A DNA stretch of 44,745 nucleotides from Candidatus Doudnabacteria bacterium (GCA_023245895.1 JAHFJJ010000010.1:1-44745), one strand, 5' to 3'. Positions 28,873 to 37,229 are shown, counted from the stretch's first letter. Notes: generated by a model from the sequence alone, not told the origin. Translations and numbers: made by a program.

Positions 28873-30063
28873 ATGGATGAGAAGATTGATAGAAACGAAG
28901 AGGTAACTTTGTCCTTGGCTAAGCAAGAAGGCGGGGCGCTTGTGCCGCGGCGGCCGGAAAGTTTGTCGGTAGATTCCGACCGGCAAGTCAGAATGGAAGT
29001 TGAAACTTTGACCGCGACAATTGTAGAGTCGCTCGAAGACCGGCAATTCATGACGACCCTGGACAACCTTGGCCGGCCTGAACAAGAGCTTGCCGCGAAG
29101 CGGATTGAACTGATTGAAACCCGCGTTAGCAATGTCACAAAGGTGGAAGGACCGGGCACAAAAATTCCCGAAGTGGTGGAAGGAATGCGCGCCGAGATTG
29201 ACAAACTCAATCCCAAGCGTACAGACCAAAGCGGCTTGGCGAGTTTCATAGCCGTTCTGCCCGGGGGCAACGCCTTGTTGGACCTGTGGTGGGCTTCCGG
29301 AATCCGGCAGACCATCCAACGCCGCGAGACCATTCGTGAACGGATTAAACAAATCCGGCAAGGGCTGCTTGGCAACAAACAGCAACTTACGGAAGACAGC
29401 GCCGGACTAAACCAGCTCTACGCCCACGTAAAAGACGCGACCATTGCCAAACTGCAAGTCGTGACTTACAGTTGCGAGCTGCTGCTGGAAAAATTGCGCG
29501 AGCTTTATGATTCGCTCGACCCTGACAGCCCCAAGAAAGCCCGGGTGCGGCGCGCAATTGAAGTTATCACGTTCCGCGTGAGGATGATGCGCCTGACCGA
29601 AAACGCCCTGCAGCAATCCCTTGCCACAATTGACATAACCACGGACGGCAACGGCAAAATTGCCGACGCGCTGGAAGAAGTCGCTACGCTAAGTACTGCC
29701 TATCTCACCGTGGCCATGGCGCTCTACCAGGCTTTGGCCCACCAGCAGCGTTCCATTAAGGCGCTGGTTAAAGCGCGCGAAGGCACCACCGATGTCATGG
29801 TCAAAACCAGCGAAATGGCAGTGGAAAGCGTTAGGTCTGTTTCGGAGCAATACTTCAATCCCGTCGGGGAAATGGAGAAAGTCCGGCAGTCCCACCAGAA
29901 CCTTATGACCGCCCTGCAAACCTTGGAGGACGCAAGCAAGAACGGTGTGGTCAAAGCCCGTGAAAGCATTGGCCAACTCCAGGACATGACTGCGGAACTG
30001 CGCAAAAAACAGGACGAACTCCGCGGCGGCCATGTGCTTTCCCAAACTACCCCCACTAAGTAA
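28873..30063 (+). CDS. TelA/KlaA-like toxic-anion-resistance protein
   Basis: 396 aa, almost entirely helical. N-terminal part (EVETLTATIVESLEDRQFMTTLDNLGR) is followed by a short hydrophobic stretch (GLASFIAVLPGGNALLDLWWASG), then long coiled coils (AKLQVVTYSCELLLEKLRELYDSL; ALEEVATLSTAYLTVAMALYQALAHQQ). This matches the TelA (PF05816-type) layout. Members occur with TerD/TerY-type stress systems and are linked to tellurite or colicin tolerance; the molecular role is unknown. Upstream (28780-28873) an AAGGAGG and tiny overlapping frames such as MNFGALQKGAERMNRHG end across the start, suggesting translational coupling. Confidence 0.8.
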   Translation: MDEKIDRNEEVTLSLAKQEGGALVPRRPESLSVDSDRQVRMEVETLTATIVESLEDRQFMTTLDNLGRPEQELAAKRIELIETRVSNVTKVEGPGTKIPEVVEGMRAEIDKLNPKRTDQSGLASFIAVLPGGNALLDLWWASGIRQTIQRRETIRERIKQIRQGLLGNKQQLTEDSAGLNQLYAHVKDATIAKLQVVTYSCELLLEKLRELYDSLDPDSPKKARVRRAIEVITFRVRMMRLTENALQQSLATIDITTDGNGKIADALEEVATLSTAYLTVAMALYQALAHQQRSIKALVKAREGTTDVMVKTSEMAVESVRSVSEQYFNPVGEMEKVRQSHQNLMTALQTLEDASKNGVVKARESIGQLQDMTAELRKKQDELRGGHVLSQTTPTK

Positions 30064-30086
30064 CACTTGCCTTCGGGCATGACAAA

Positions 30087-30123
30087 GGGCGTATCTCGAT
30101 ATACTGAGATACGCCCTTTTTTT
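30087..30123 (+). terminator. Terminator of the telA-like gene
   Basis: GGGCGTATCTC-gatatact-GAGATACGCCC followed by a run of T, a perfect 11-bp stem. Confidence 0.9.
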
Positions 30124-30138
30124 ATATCCAACTGCGTT

Positions 30139-30891
30139 TCAAACCTGGCTTCTCATTAACCAGTTAGTTCTGATTGCTTCAACCCTTACCGGAGCACCGT
30201 AGCCGGCGGCGGCGTGGCGGGCTTCGGCTTCCAGAATCTTTGCGGAAAGAGACGGGTCGGTGGGATGTGCCAGAGCAATAAGGTAGAGCGGGTTTTCTCT
30301 AGTAAAAAGCTTGCCGAAGCCGAAGTTGCGGAAAATGTTCATTAAGCGGAGCTCCAGGTCTTCTTTGGCCGTGCTGAAATGCTTACGGCTAATTACAAAC
30401 CCGCGCGGCAAGCCCGGAATCCGGTTGAAAACTCCGGTACCGTCGTAGTAAGCCACCAGCGCTGTGTGGAGTTCAGGGGGACGGTCGAGTTCGCCAACAT
30501 TAATGTGGCGATATGGAAGACCTAGGGCATCGGCCTCCCTTCTGCCCCATTCCTGGCAGGCCTGGTTGGGATTAGTTTCGTTGGGGAAGGCCATCCGAAA
30601 CGCTCCGCAATTTTCATGAGTCGTGAATTCTTCAATGCCGGCGTTTTTAATTTCCGCGCGGCGCTGATCCGTACTCATAAGTACGCCGGAGCCGGGAAGA
30701 TGGATGCCATAGGCAATACCTTCGTCGACGCAGACCAAAGAGCGGCCCTTTAAAACAAACGCTTGTTCAATGTTCGGAGTGCTGTTAAACAGCCGTTTAG
30801 CGCCGCGCTCTTTTAATTTAGCCGCGCCGACTAGCGCGCTTTCCCATTCAGCCCTCACGGTTTCTTCTGCAATTGGTGACGCAGTTATCAT
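30139..30891 (-). CDS. Putative zinc protein with beta-carbonic-anhydrase-like metal motif
   Basis: 250 aa. The Cys of SLVCVDEGIAYGIHLPGSG and, about 45 residues on, TTHENCGAF reproduce the C-D ... H-x-x-C-G arrangement of beta-class carbonic anhydrases. The order of elements (strand, CxD/E, Gly-rich turn, HxxCG) is also similar. The rest (NQACQEWGRREADALGLPYRHI; GLPRGFVISRKHFS) is not recognised. It could be a catalytically different relative. It has a good promoter and ribosome site (AAAGGAGAGAC before ATG). Confidence 0.45.
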   Translation of the reverse strand: MITASPIAEETVRAEWESALVGAAKLKERGAKRLFNSTPNIEQAFVLKGRSLVCVDEGIAYGIHLPGSGVLMSTDQRRAEIKNAGIEEFTTHENCGAFRMAFPNETNPNQACQEWGRREADALGLPYRHINVGELDRPPELHTALVAYYDGTGVFNRIPGLPRGFVISRKHFSTAKEDLELRLMNIFRNFGFGKLFTRENPLYLIALAHPTDPSLSAKILEAEARHAAAGYGAPVRVEAIRTNWLMRSQV

Positions 30892-30918
30892 TGTCTCTCC
30901 TTTGTTTTATAACAAACT

Positions 30919-30947
30919 ATATTATCATTATCAGCCTTGGTGGTCAA
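30919..30947 (-). promoter_or_regulatory. Promoter of the carbonic-anhydrase-like gene
   Basis: Minus strand TTGACC (30942-30947), 17 bp, TAATAT (30919-30924), short leader with AAAGGAG. Confidence 0.65.
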
Positions 30948-30957
30948 GCCTCCCCGC

Positions 30958-31009
30958 AAAAAAAATAGAGCCCAAATTCCTTGCTTTTTAAGCTTGGAAC
31001 TTGGGCTCC
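30958..31009 (-). terminator. Terminator of the flotillin operon
   Basis: GAGCCCAAGTTCC pairs with GGAATTTGGGCTC (one G-U) and is followed by TATTTTTTTT on the minus strand. Confidence 0.85.
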
Positions 31010-31040
31010 GAGTACGAATCTAAATACAGCTTGCTGTTGC

Positions 31041-32963
31041 TTACGCCTGAGCTGAAACCCCGCCGTTGGCGCGTTTCGCCAATTCGGCGTTAACGGCCGC
31101 GGCGACAACTTCCGGCGTCACATCCTTGCCAAACATGTTCTTGGCAATAGAGGAAACGGCCGTAAAAATCGCCTGGCTGCCGCTTGAAATGAGCGACTTT
31201 ACTTCTTCCGGCGTACCGGCGACAATACCTTCCATGAGTCGGCCATAGGCCTGGCCTTGTGCCAAGGAAGACATCATCGTACGGAACGTTGTCGGGTCGC
31301 CGTAAATCGTCATATTGGCCGCAGCGAGGGCCTGGCCTGCGGCTTTTGCAAATTCAACCGCGGCGGTTTTTTCTTTCTCAATCTCCGCCAGACGAATCTG
31401 CAAGTCAAACGCCATCTTTTCGTTGCCCTTTTGAGCCTCGAGGCGGGATTTTTCCACCTCGACTTTCTTGCGGTCGACTTCGACTTGCTGGGCTGCCACG
31501 TTGACCGGCACAATCTGGAGGGCCTGTTCGCCAGCCGCCTCCAGCTCTTTGGCTTGCTTGGCTGCGGTAGCCAAAGTCAGTTGCGCCGCGCCTTGAGCAG
31601 TGGCCGCATCCTTCTCAGCTTCCGCATTCTTGATCGTGGTGTAGGCAGCAACATCGGCCTCCATGTTCCGTGTGATCTTGGTCTGTTCGGCCTCTCCTGC
31701 CTTTTGGATTACCGAAATGTTTTTTCGACGCGTGGCTTCGGACTCCTGCTCGACCGTGAGCCTGGCTTGTTCCGCCTTGGCCTTTTCAGTTTCCGCAGTT
31801 ATGCGCTTGGCTTCGGCATCTGCCCTGCGGCGTTCCGCGTCCGCAACCGCTATCTGCTGGTCGCGCTTCGCGATTTCAACCGCCTGGGCTTGGGAAACCT
31901 TGGCTGTTTCCACGGCCTGCATTTGCTTGGCCGTCGCTACCTGGACTGCTTGTTGTCTATCAACCTCAGCAACTTCGACCGCCTGTTGCTTAGTAACCTG
32001 GGCTATCTCGGATTGCTGCTGCTGCTGGGCCTGGAACTCCAAAGCTTTTCTGTCGGCCTCGGCTTTGGCTTTCTTCTGTGTGAGTTCCAGCTCGAAGATT
32101 TGCTGATCGCGGGCGACTTGCTGTTCTTTGACTTCCCTGTCAGCCGCGGTTTCCAGTTTGGCAATCGCGACTCGCTGCGAATTCGTGATCTCCGCGATCT
32201 TCCGCTTGCCTTGAGCATCAAAGATGTTTGTTTCGGCTTTCAAATTGACCAAGTCAGTTTGATTGAGGTGGGTGACAGTAACGGATTCCAGGAAGAGACC
32301 GTTGTGCTCAAGGTCTGCTTCCACAATTGTTTTTACCTCCTCACTGTACTTGTCCACACTTCGATGAAGCTCGTCAAGATCTTTGCGGCCCGCTACAGTA
32401 CGCAGTCCTGAAATCAGTTTGTCGCCGACGAGTTTCATTATTAGGGTGTCCATCCCTGACTTCGCGCCCAGGGACGTAGCCGCCGTTTTAATTGAGGCTT
32501 CATCGCGATTCACGCGGATGTAGAACTGGGCTTCAACATCAACCCGCAAATTGTCGCCGGTAATGAATGAGTCGGGACCGGTGCGTGAAATCTGCAGACG
32601 GATGGTTTCCAGCGAAACCCGCGCCACCCTGTGGATAGCCGGAATCGCCATTATACCGCCGTCAATAACGACTTTAGTGCCGCCCTGTCCCGTGCGTACC
32701 AGCGCTTCGTTCATCCCGGTCTTCACGTAAAGCTGGGTGTAGGAAAACATCAGCGATCCCGCCAACAGGAGTACAACGCCGAAGGCGGAAATGATCATCT
32801 GGCTGACTGTCGGTATTTTTACATACCCGGCAATCACAAACGGCCCGATGATCACGGCCAGGCCGACGATTACTATGGCAATCGCCAGGCCGGCGCCGGA
32901 ACTTGGCTCGTCCCGTTCAACAGTTTGCTGTTCTTCGTCATCTTCTCTTCTCATGGTAGCCAT
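31041..32963 (-). CDS. Flotillin-like SPFH protein (YqiK type)
   Basis: 640 aa. Two N-terminal hydrophobic segments (GLAIAIVIVGLAVIIGPFVIAG; MIISAFGVVLLLAGSLMFSY) anchor it. The SPFH/band-7 domain (~75-260) includes TKVVIDGGIMAIPAIHRVARVS and GLFLESVTVTHLNQTDL. From ~260 to 560 there is a very long Ala/Glu/Gln/Lys coiled coil with AxAEAE and QQAVEVA-type repeats, then a C-terminal region (GRLMEGIVAGTPEEVKSLIS). Flotillins form membrane-raft scaffolds. It is coupled to the NfeD-like gene 15 nt upstream, the usual partnership. Confidence 0.93.
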   Translation of the reverse strand: MATMRREDDEEQQTVERDEPSSGAGLAIAIVIVGLAVIIGPFVIAGYVKIPTVSQMIISAFGVVLLLAGSLMFSYTQLYVKTGMNEALVRTGQGGTKVVIDGGIMAIPAIHRVARVSLETIRLQISRTGPDSFITGDNLRVDVEAQFYIRVNRDEASIKTAATSLGAKSGMDTLIMKLVGDKLISGLRTVAGRKDLDELHRSVDKYSEEVKTIVEADLEHNGLFLESVTVTHLNQTDLVNLKAETNIFDAQGKRKIAEITNSQRVAIAKLETAADREVKEQQVARDQQIFELELTQKKAKAEADRKALEFQAQQQQQSEIAQVTKQQAVEVAEVDRQQAVQVATAKQMQAVETAKVSQAQAVEIAKRDQQIAVADAERRRADAEAKRITAETEKAKAEQARLTVEQESEATRRKNISVIQKAGEAEQTKITRNMEADVAAYTTIKNAEAEKDAATAQGAAQLTLATAAKQAKELEAAGEQALQIVPVNVAAQQVEVDRKKVEVEKSRLEAQKGNEKMAFDLQIRLAEIEKEKTAAVEFAKAAGQALAAANMTIYGDPTTFRTMMSSLAQGQAYGRLMEGIVAGTPEEVKSLISSGSQAIFTAVSSIAKNMFGKDVTPEVVAAAVNAELAKRANGGVSAQA

Positions 32964-32978
32964 ACAAAGTCTCCTTTT

Positions 32979-33767
32979 TCAGTTAAGCATTCGTGAATTT
33001 GCTGAATCTTCGGTTTGCGGACAGACTAGAAACGTTTCGGATTTTTCATCGTACTCAAGGAGCCTGACTTGCGCTCCCGACGGAATGGGAATCCCGTCTG
33101 TTGTTTTGCATTTCACCTGGATGCGGTTCTGATAACGGTCCAGCACCCAGGCCGCGCCGCGTCCTTCTGTAATCTCGTACGCGGCTTTGCCGGCGCATCC
33201 CAACAGATCCTCTCTTGCAGTACCGTAACTTTCCTCGCTTGGAATGAGCCTGGACAAGACTTCTGAAATGATTCTGGTCAGCGCAAATGAACAAACAAGC
33301 GCTGTTGCCAGAGATGGCCAAATGTAAATTTCCGGCAACGGCAAGACACTGGAAAAACCCAGGTTTGCCGCTATGCCTACGAATCCCCAGACAAAACAAA
33401 AGCTGGAAAAAACCATCATAAATGGAACTTTCCCAACTCCCAGCAAGCCCAGGATTCTGGCTGCCAGGCCCGGGCTGTGAGTTTCAGTATGGGTGTCGTG
33501 ATGAGCACCGGTACTGGTGTGAGCATGAGCTGGCGGAGCATGAGTCATGCCGTGATGGGCAACAGAGACATGCGTATCTGCATGTGCTCCGTGTCCCAAA
33601 TGGCCGACGTGATGGCCGCCAATATCAGCGTGATGGTCAATGTGCAATCCGTGGCCATGCCCAAAATGGAACAATCCGGTCGCTTGTAAAAGCAACGGAA
33701 TTAGCGCGGCGACAAAAGGCAAATCGAAAACTAAATTCCACCACTGAAGCAGGTCGACAAAAGTCAT
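32979..33767 (-). CDS. NfeD/YqiJ-like OB-fold membrane protein with His-rich loop
   Basis: Start set at ATG 33767 (MTFVDLLQWWN) with AGGTG upstream; the track start is a TTG with its Shine-Dalgarno only 1 nt away. 262 aa: helix 1 (LVFDLPFVAALIPLLLQATG), then ~75 residues with more than 20 His (HGHGHGLHIDHH ... AHHGMTHAPPAHAH), two more helices (VPFMMVFSSFCFVWGFVGIAAN; WPSLATALVCSFALTRII), then an OB-like C-terminus (LGCAGKAAYEITEGRGAAWVLD ... IPSGAQVRLLEYD). This is the flotillin partner. The His-rich loop is unusual and suggests metal binding. Confidence 0.82.
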   Translation of the reverse strand: MTFVDLLQWWNLVFDLPFVAALIPLLLQATGLFHFGHGHGLHIDHHADIGGHHVGHLGHGAHADTHVSVAHHGMTHAPPAHAHTSTGAHHDTHTETHSPGLAARILGLLGVGKVPFMMVFSSFCFVWGFVGIAANLGFSSVLPLPEIYIWPSLATALVCSFALTRIISEVLSRLIPSEESYGTAREDLLGCAGKAAYEITEGRGAAWVLDRYQNRIQVKCKTTDGIPIPSGAQVRLLEYDEKSETFLVCPQTEDSANSRMLN

Positions 33768-33871
33768 GGAGACACCTAGCCTTTCCTTTCTTTTTCTAAG
33801 CTGTATTTGATTGTAAAAGGACAATCCTCCTCAAAATGGCCCGCTTAGGATAAATCCAGGCAGGACATTCC

Positions 33872-33900
33872 ACTATAACAGAAAGCCACCCTTATGTCAA
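33872..33900 (-). promoter_or_regulatory. Promoter of the NfeD-flotillin operon
   Basis: Minus strand TTGACA (33895-33900), 17 bp, TATAGT (33872-33877). A GAGGAGG at ~33827-33833 precedes an in-frame TTG too closely to be its ribosome site. Confidence 0.7.
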
Positions 33901-33967
33901 TAAGTTCGTGGATGAAAGATAGTAACTTTTATATAATTTTAAACTTTATACCCCCTAAAATAAAGAG

Positions 33968-34007
33968 ACCCAACCAGCGAATTCCTTGGAATTCGCTGGT
34001 TGGGTCA
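33968..34007 (-). terminator. Terminator of the DUF4342-like gene
   Basis: GACCCAACCAGCGAATTCC and its exact complement around TT, a 19-bp perfect stem followed by TCTTTATTTT on the minus strand. Confidence 0.85.
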
Positions 34008-34035
34008 ATGTTTTAGCGCCTTATTCAGGCTGTTT

Positions 34036-34374
34036 TTAGTTTTCGGCCGTCGCTTGTGCCGTAGTCGGTTCTGCAGGCTCGTCGAGCTCTACAGAAATCG
34101 TCCAACCGGCACTAAGAGCGACCAAACCGCTGATTAGGGTGATGTACGGCGCAAACAGGGCAATGGGCCCAAGGCTCAAGTTAACCGACATCATCTCCTG
34201 GCCTTCGGCGTTCTCGACTACAAGCCGACGGGCTTTTGCTTCGGCCATAATCTTCTTTACCGTGCCTTGAACGTCTTCAAGAGCGACCCTCACCTTCTTG
34301 TAGCCGCTCTTGGCTCTGGCAACGCCTGCGTCAACCGCATCTTCCACTTGACGGACTCTTTCACTTACTCTCAT
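34036..34374 (-). CDS. DUF4342-like small membrane-associated protein
   Basis: 112 aa. Helical N-terminus (RVRQVEDAVDAGVARAKSGYKKVRVALEDVQGTVKKIMAEAKARRLVVEN), then GQEMMSVNLSLGPIALFAPYITLISGLVALSAGWTISVEL. The arrangement 'ArrlvV.n..G...m.vpLt.G' plus one hydrophobic hairpin is that of DUF4342. Ribosome site GAGGAGGG lies 4 nt before ATG. Role unknown; it sits with the membrane-stress genes. Confidence 0.65.
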   Translation of the reverse strand: MRVSERVRQVEDAVDAGVARAKSGYKKVRVALEDVQGTVKKIMAEAKARRLVVENAEGQEMMSVNLSLGPIALFAPYITLISGLVALSAGWTISVELDEPAEPTTAQATAEN

Positions 34375-34437
34375 GCACCCTCCTCTAAACTGTCTTAAAC
34401 TATCAGGATGAAAAACCAGATTTATTCCTGACTAATT

Positions 34438-34466
34438 AGTCTAGTACATTTTTGCCTTTTTTTCAA
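34438..34466 (-). promoter_or_regulatory. Promoter of the DUF4342-like gene
   Basis: Minus strand TTGAAA (34461-34466), 17 bp, TAGACT (34438-34443). The -10 is weak. Confidence 0.45.
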
Positions 34467-34501
34467 GCAAATAAAAGAATTAAATAGATTAGCATAAAAA
34501 A

Positions 34502-34539
34502 GAAGCCAGTCGTCCGCCTGTACGGATCGCTGGCTTCAT
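34502..34539 (-). terminator. Terminator of the sigma factor operon
   Basis: GAAGCCAG...CTGGCTTC stem with inner TCCG...CGGA, followed by a run of T on the minus strand. Confidence 0.75.
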
Positions 34540-34596
34540 TGTTGAAACAGAGAGTAAAAACTTAGCGCTTGCCGGTCTTTGCCGGTTTAACCCTTC

Positions 34597-35388
34597 CTAG
34601 GGCGAACTGGAATTTTCATTTTTTGTATCCCTGTGCTTTTTGTCATTCCCTGCTTTGTTGCCCAAAGGATAAATATCCTGGTATTTTGCCTGGCCGCTCA
34701 AATTTAAAATATCGTCGTTGATTAAATTAGCGGCTTGGGTTTCACCGTTGGCCTTAAGCTTACTTTGGATTTGCTCCAAAGCCTCTACCGCGTCCGTTAC
34801 CGCCGCTTCTGCGTCTTGCCTGGCCCGCATTTTGATCTTTAAATGTTTTTGCGTTACTGAAAGATTGTTCTCTACAGTCGGCCGCGGGCCTGGAGCGGTT
34901 GTGGCAACTTGGCCGGAAGCCGGGATGGTTTGAAGATTTTTAATTTCCGGAGGGTCTTGAAAAGAAACATACTGAAGCTCCTGAAGCCTTTCCTGGGCAA
35001 ACCTGGCTTGCAAGCCGGCTTTTGCCTGTTCGGTTAATGCCAAACCCAATTCAATTTTTTCCTTAAAACGCTTAATTGGGTAAAGCGCCTCGCCGGGCTT
35101 AGCTGAAGTTGAGGCGAAAGCCGAGCCACCTACCAAAGACAGGCCAAGCAGTACCGAAACGGCATAGCGGAGCAGGCCCTGGCCTTTGGCAAATAAGTTC
35201 CATTTAAGGGACGGTTCTGCCTCGGCTGGCTTTTGCCCGGAGGTAATGGCCTGAAAGACCTTTTGCTTCAAGGCTTCGGCGCGCTCCACTGCCAAAGGCC
35301 CGTCCGGCAGTTCCCCCAGCCCGCGCAAATCTTGGATTTCCTTATTAAATTTTTTTATCTCCCATTGCAGCCCGTTAGAAATTTTCAT
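34597..35388 (-). CDS. DUF5667-like membrane protein, putative anti-sigma partner
   Basis: 263 aa. Cytoplasmic N-terminus (EIKKFNKEIQDLRGLGELPDGPLAVERAEALKQKV), one membrane helix (YAVSVLLGLSLVGGSAFASTSA), then KPGEALYPIKRFKEKIELGLAL, the DUF5667 signature, and a long helical extracytoplasmic part. It follows the ECF sigma gene by 71 nt on the same strand. Such pairs usually work as sigma and membrane regulator. The N-terminus lacks the classic zinc anti-sigma HxxxCxxC motif, so direct sigma binding is inferred from position. Confidence 0.7.
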   Translation of the reverse strand: MKISNGLQWEIKKFNKEIQDLRGLGELPDGPLAVERAEALKQKVFQAITSGQKPAEAEPSLKWNLFAKGQGLLRYAVSVLLGLSLVGGSAFASTSAKPGEALYPIKRFKEKIELGLALTEQAKAGLQARFAQERLQELQYVSFQDPPEIKNLQTIPASGQVATTAPGPRPTVENNLSVTQKHLKIKMRARQDAEAAVTDAVEALEQIQSKLKANGETQAANLINDDILNLSGQAKYQDIYPLGNKAGNDKKHRDTKNENSSSP

Positions 35389-35459
35389 AACCTTTAAATT
35401 AATAGTTCTCCAAAATAAAAATTTTATACCCTATAAAAAACATTATGTTTAGTTGAATG

Positions 35460-36107
35460 CTAACTGGGCAAGCGGTTTTCTTTTATAATAATCTTAAGTT
35501 TTTTTAAGGCCCTGAACTGGATCAGGCGCGTTGACAGGTTATTTTTGCCAATAACGGCCGCGGTTTCGTTTAAAGACAAGTCCTGCAAAAACCTTAACTC
35601 CAAAACTTGCCTGTACAAAGGCGGTAGCTTATGGAGGGCGGCGCGGACAATGGCTAAGTCGGAATGCATGGCAACTTCTTCCTGGAGCGAATAGCTGTCG
35701 GGCAAATCAAAATTTTCGTCAATTGCGGTTATTTCCGGCGTCCGGTATTTTTTGCGGAAACTGTCGTTAATTGTATTGGCCGCAATCCGGTAAAGCCAGG
35801 CGGAAAAATTCAGGTTCTGGATTTTCAGGTTGGCAAGGCCTTTGTAAGCTTTAACAAAAGTTTCCTGGACAATGTCTTCGGCTTCCTGCTGGTTCTGGAT
35901 TTTCACGCGCACGAACTTAAAAATCCTCCGGACAAATTGGTCGTAAATCTCGGCGAAAGCCTGTGTATTGCCTGTTTTAGCCTGTTCTACCAAATTATTG
36001 GTGTCCATATTTTGCAACGTGAATTCTTCTGCCTTGTTTCCTGGCACCGGCACTTTCTTAAGCATACTAAAATTCCGCCTAATTACAAAATTAGCAGTTA
36101 TTTCCAT
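35460..36107 (-). CDS. ECF-type RNA polymerase sigma factor
   Basis: 215 aa from ATG 36107. ATG 36008 (MDTNNLVEQ) is the start suggested by family length. Region 2 shows AFAEIYDQFVRRIFKFVRVKIQNQQEAEDIVQETFVKAYKGL and the tryptophan helix NFSAWLYRIAANTINDSFR. Region 4 shows LPPLYRQVLELRFLQDLSLNETAAVIG followed by NLSTRLIQFRALKKLK. Both DNA-binding regions are intact and there is no region 3. It probably drives an envelope-stress regulon with the DUF5667-like protein; targets are unknown. Confidence 0.9.
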   Translation of the reverse strand: MEITANFVIRRNFSMLKKVPVPGNKAEEFTLQNMDTNNLVEQAKTGNTQAFAEIYDQFVRRIFKFVRVKIQNQQEAEDIVQETFVKAYKGLANLKIQNLNFSAWLYRIAANTINDSFRKKYRTPEITAIDENFDLPDSYSLQEEVAMHSDLAIVRAALHKLPPLYRQVLELRFLQDLSLNETAAVIGKNNLSTRLIQFRALKKLKIIIKENRLPS

Positions 36108-36147
36108 AAATTGGCTTTATGTTGATATTTGTTCATTTCCTTATAAT

Positions 36148-36202
36148 GGGCCTGTTGCCCAAATGGGCTTTTTGAAACAAAATGAGATTTGGCAAAAGGC
36201 CC
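36148..36202. repeat. Short relative of the purA-upstream fold-back element
   Basis: GGGCCTGTTGCC (36148-36159) faces GGCAAAAGGCCC (36191-36202) with one mismatch. Between and over them, 36 bases (36154-36189) are identical to 23229-23264. It appears to be a deleted version that regained terminal symmetry. Confidence 0.75.
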
Positions 36203-36313
36203 CTAATACAACGCCGCCGCAAACTTTCTGTTTCTTAAGAGATTAAATTTAAACTAGTCCATAATTAAGCAGCTATTGCAAAATGCTTAGAATCTGAGTC
36301 CAAAAACCCTCAT

Positions 36314-36450
36314 TCTGTCATTCCGAGTGAGTGCATCCGAGCCGAGGAATCCCTTATATTCAAAGGTTAAGGGATCCCCTTCGGCTTCGCTCAAGGCTTC
36401 GCCTAGCACACACTCCTTCGGATGCCACTTAGGTCGGTCGGGATGACAGA
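36314..36450. repeat. GTCATTCCG-type inverted repeat element (copy c), 137 bp
   Basis: Ends TCTGTCATTCCGA and TCGGGATGACAGA. Inner GGAATCCCTTA / TTAAGGGATCCCC as in copy b, plus an extra CTTCGGCTTCGCTCAAGGCTTCG segment. Non-coding. Confidence 0.75.
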
Positions 36451-36476
36451 GGTTTTGGACTCACGTGCTTAGACGC

Positions 36477-36523
36477 TTGACAAATTTTCTGCGTAGGTAT
36501 AGTATGTGTATATAATACACTAA
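36477..36523 (+). promoter_or_regulatory. Promoter and palindromic operator of the NrtR-like gene
   Basis: TTGACA (36477-36482), 17 bp, TAGTAT (36500-36505), overlapped by the imperfect palindrome ATGTGTATATAATACACTAA. A similar palindrome lies after the gene at 37230-37250. Probably an autoregulatory site. Confidence 0.6.
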
Positions 36524-36545
36524 GTTACAAATCCGCCTTAAATAT

Positions 36546-37211
36546 ATGCAAAAAAAGTACCAATTTCCCGTAATTGCCTCGGACATAGTTATTTTTACTG
36601 TGGACAAAGGTATTTTAAAAACTCTGCTTATCCAAATGAAAAAACAGCCCTTTGAAAGTTTTTGGGCGGCCCCGGGCGGACTGGTAAAAGTAAATGAGTC
36701 TGTTGACCAGGCCGCCGCCCGTATACTTTCCGAAAAAACCGGCCTGGAAAAAGTTTACCTGGAACAGCTTTACACTTTTGGGGAAATAGACAGGGACCCT
36801 TTTGGCCGGGTGGTATCTGTCGCCTACTTTGCCCTAATTTCCAAAGAAGGTTTGAGCCTAAAAACCACTAGTGAATATAAAGACGTTAGCTGGTTTGACG
36901 CAAAAAAACTTCCCAAGCTGGCCTACGACCACCAAGAAATAATTGCCAAAGCCGTTGCCTGCCTAAAAAACAAGCTGGAGCACAGCAACATAATTTACAG
37001 CCTTCTGCCCAAAGAATTCACCCTAAGCGAACTGCAAAAAATTTATGAAATAATTTTAAGCAAAAAGTTCGACAAAAGGAATTTTAGGAAAAAAATCCTC
37101 TCTCTGCATATGCTTAAAAAGCTGTCCAAAAAGCAAACCGGCCAGGCCAACCGCCCGGCCATGCTTTACAGCTTTGTCCATACAAGCCCCCAGCAAGTTA
37201 AAGTCATTTAA
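36546..37211 (+). CDS. Nudix-domain transcriptional regulator, NrtR-like
   Basis: 221 aa. The Nudix domain spans residues 1-135 with FWAAPGGLVKVNESVDQAAARILSEKTGL. This matches the Nudix box GX5EX7REUXEEXGU only partly: REUXEE is replaced by RILSEK, as in regulators that bind rather than hydrolyse substrate. The C-terminal winged helix spans ~150-215 (LLPKEFTLSELQKIYEIILSKKFDKRNFRKKIL). NrtR senses ADP-ribose and represses NAD genes; no NAD genes are in view, so the ligand and regulon may differ. It lies upstream of the phosphatase/kinase operon. Confidence 0.85.
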   Translation: MQKKYQFPVIASDIVIFTVDKGILKTLLIQMKKQPFESFWAAPGGLVKVNESVDQAAARILSEKTGLEKVYLEQLYTFGEIDRDPFGRVVSVAYFALISKEGLSLKTTSEYKDVSWFDAKKLPKLAYDHQEIIAKAVACLKNKLEHSNIIYSLLPKEFTLSELQKIYEIILSKKFDKRNFRKKILSLHMLKKLSKKQTGQANRPAMLYSFVHTSPQQVKVI

Positions 37212-37229
37212 AATTTTTTATCCGTAAGT

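Noticed and set aside
31257-32411. 384-aa plus-strand ORF opposite the flotillin gene
   Set aside because: Leu/Arg/Cys-biased shadow of the Ala/Glu/Gln coiled-coil coding sequence on the other strand, with no ribosome site or recognisable motif.
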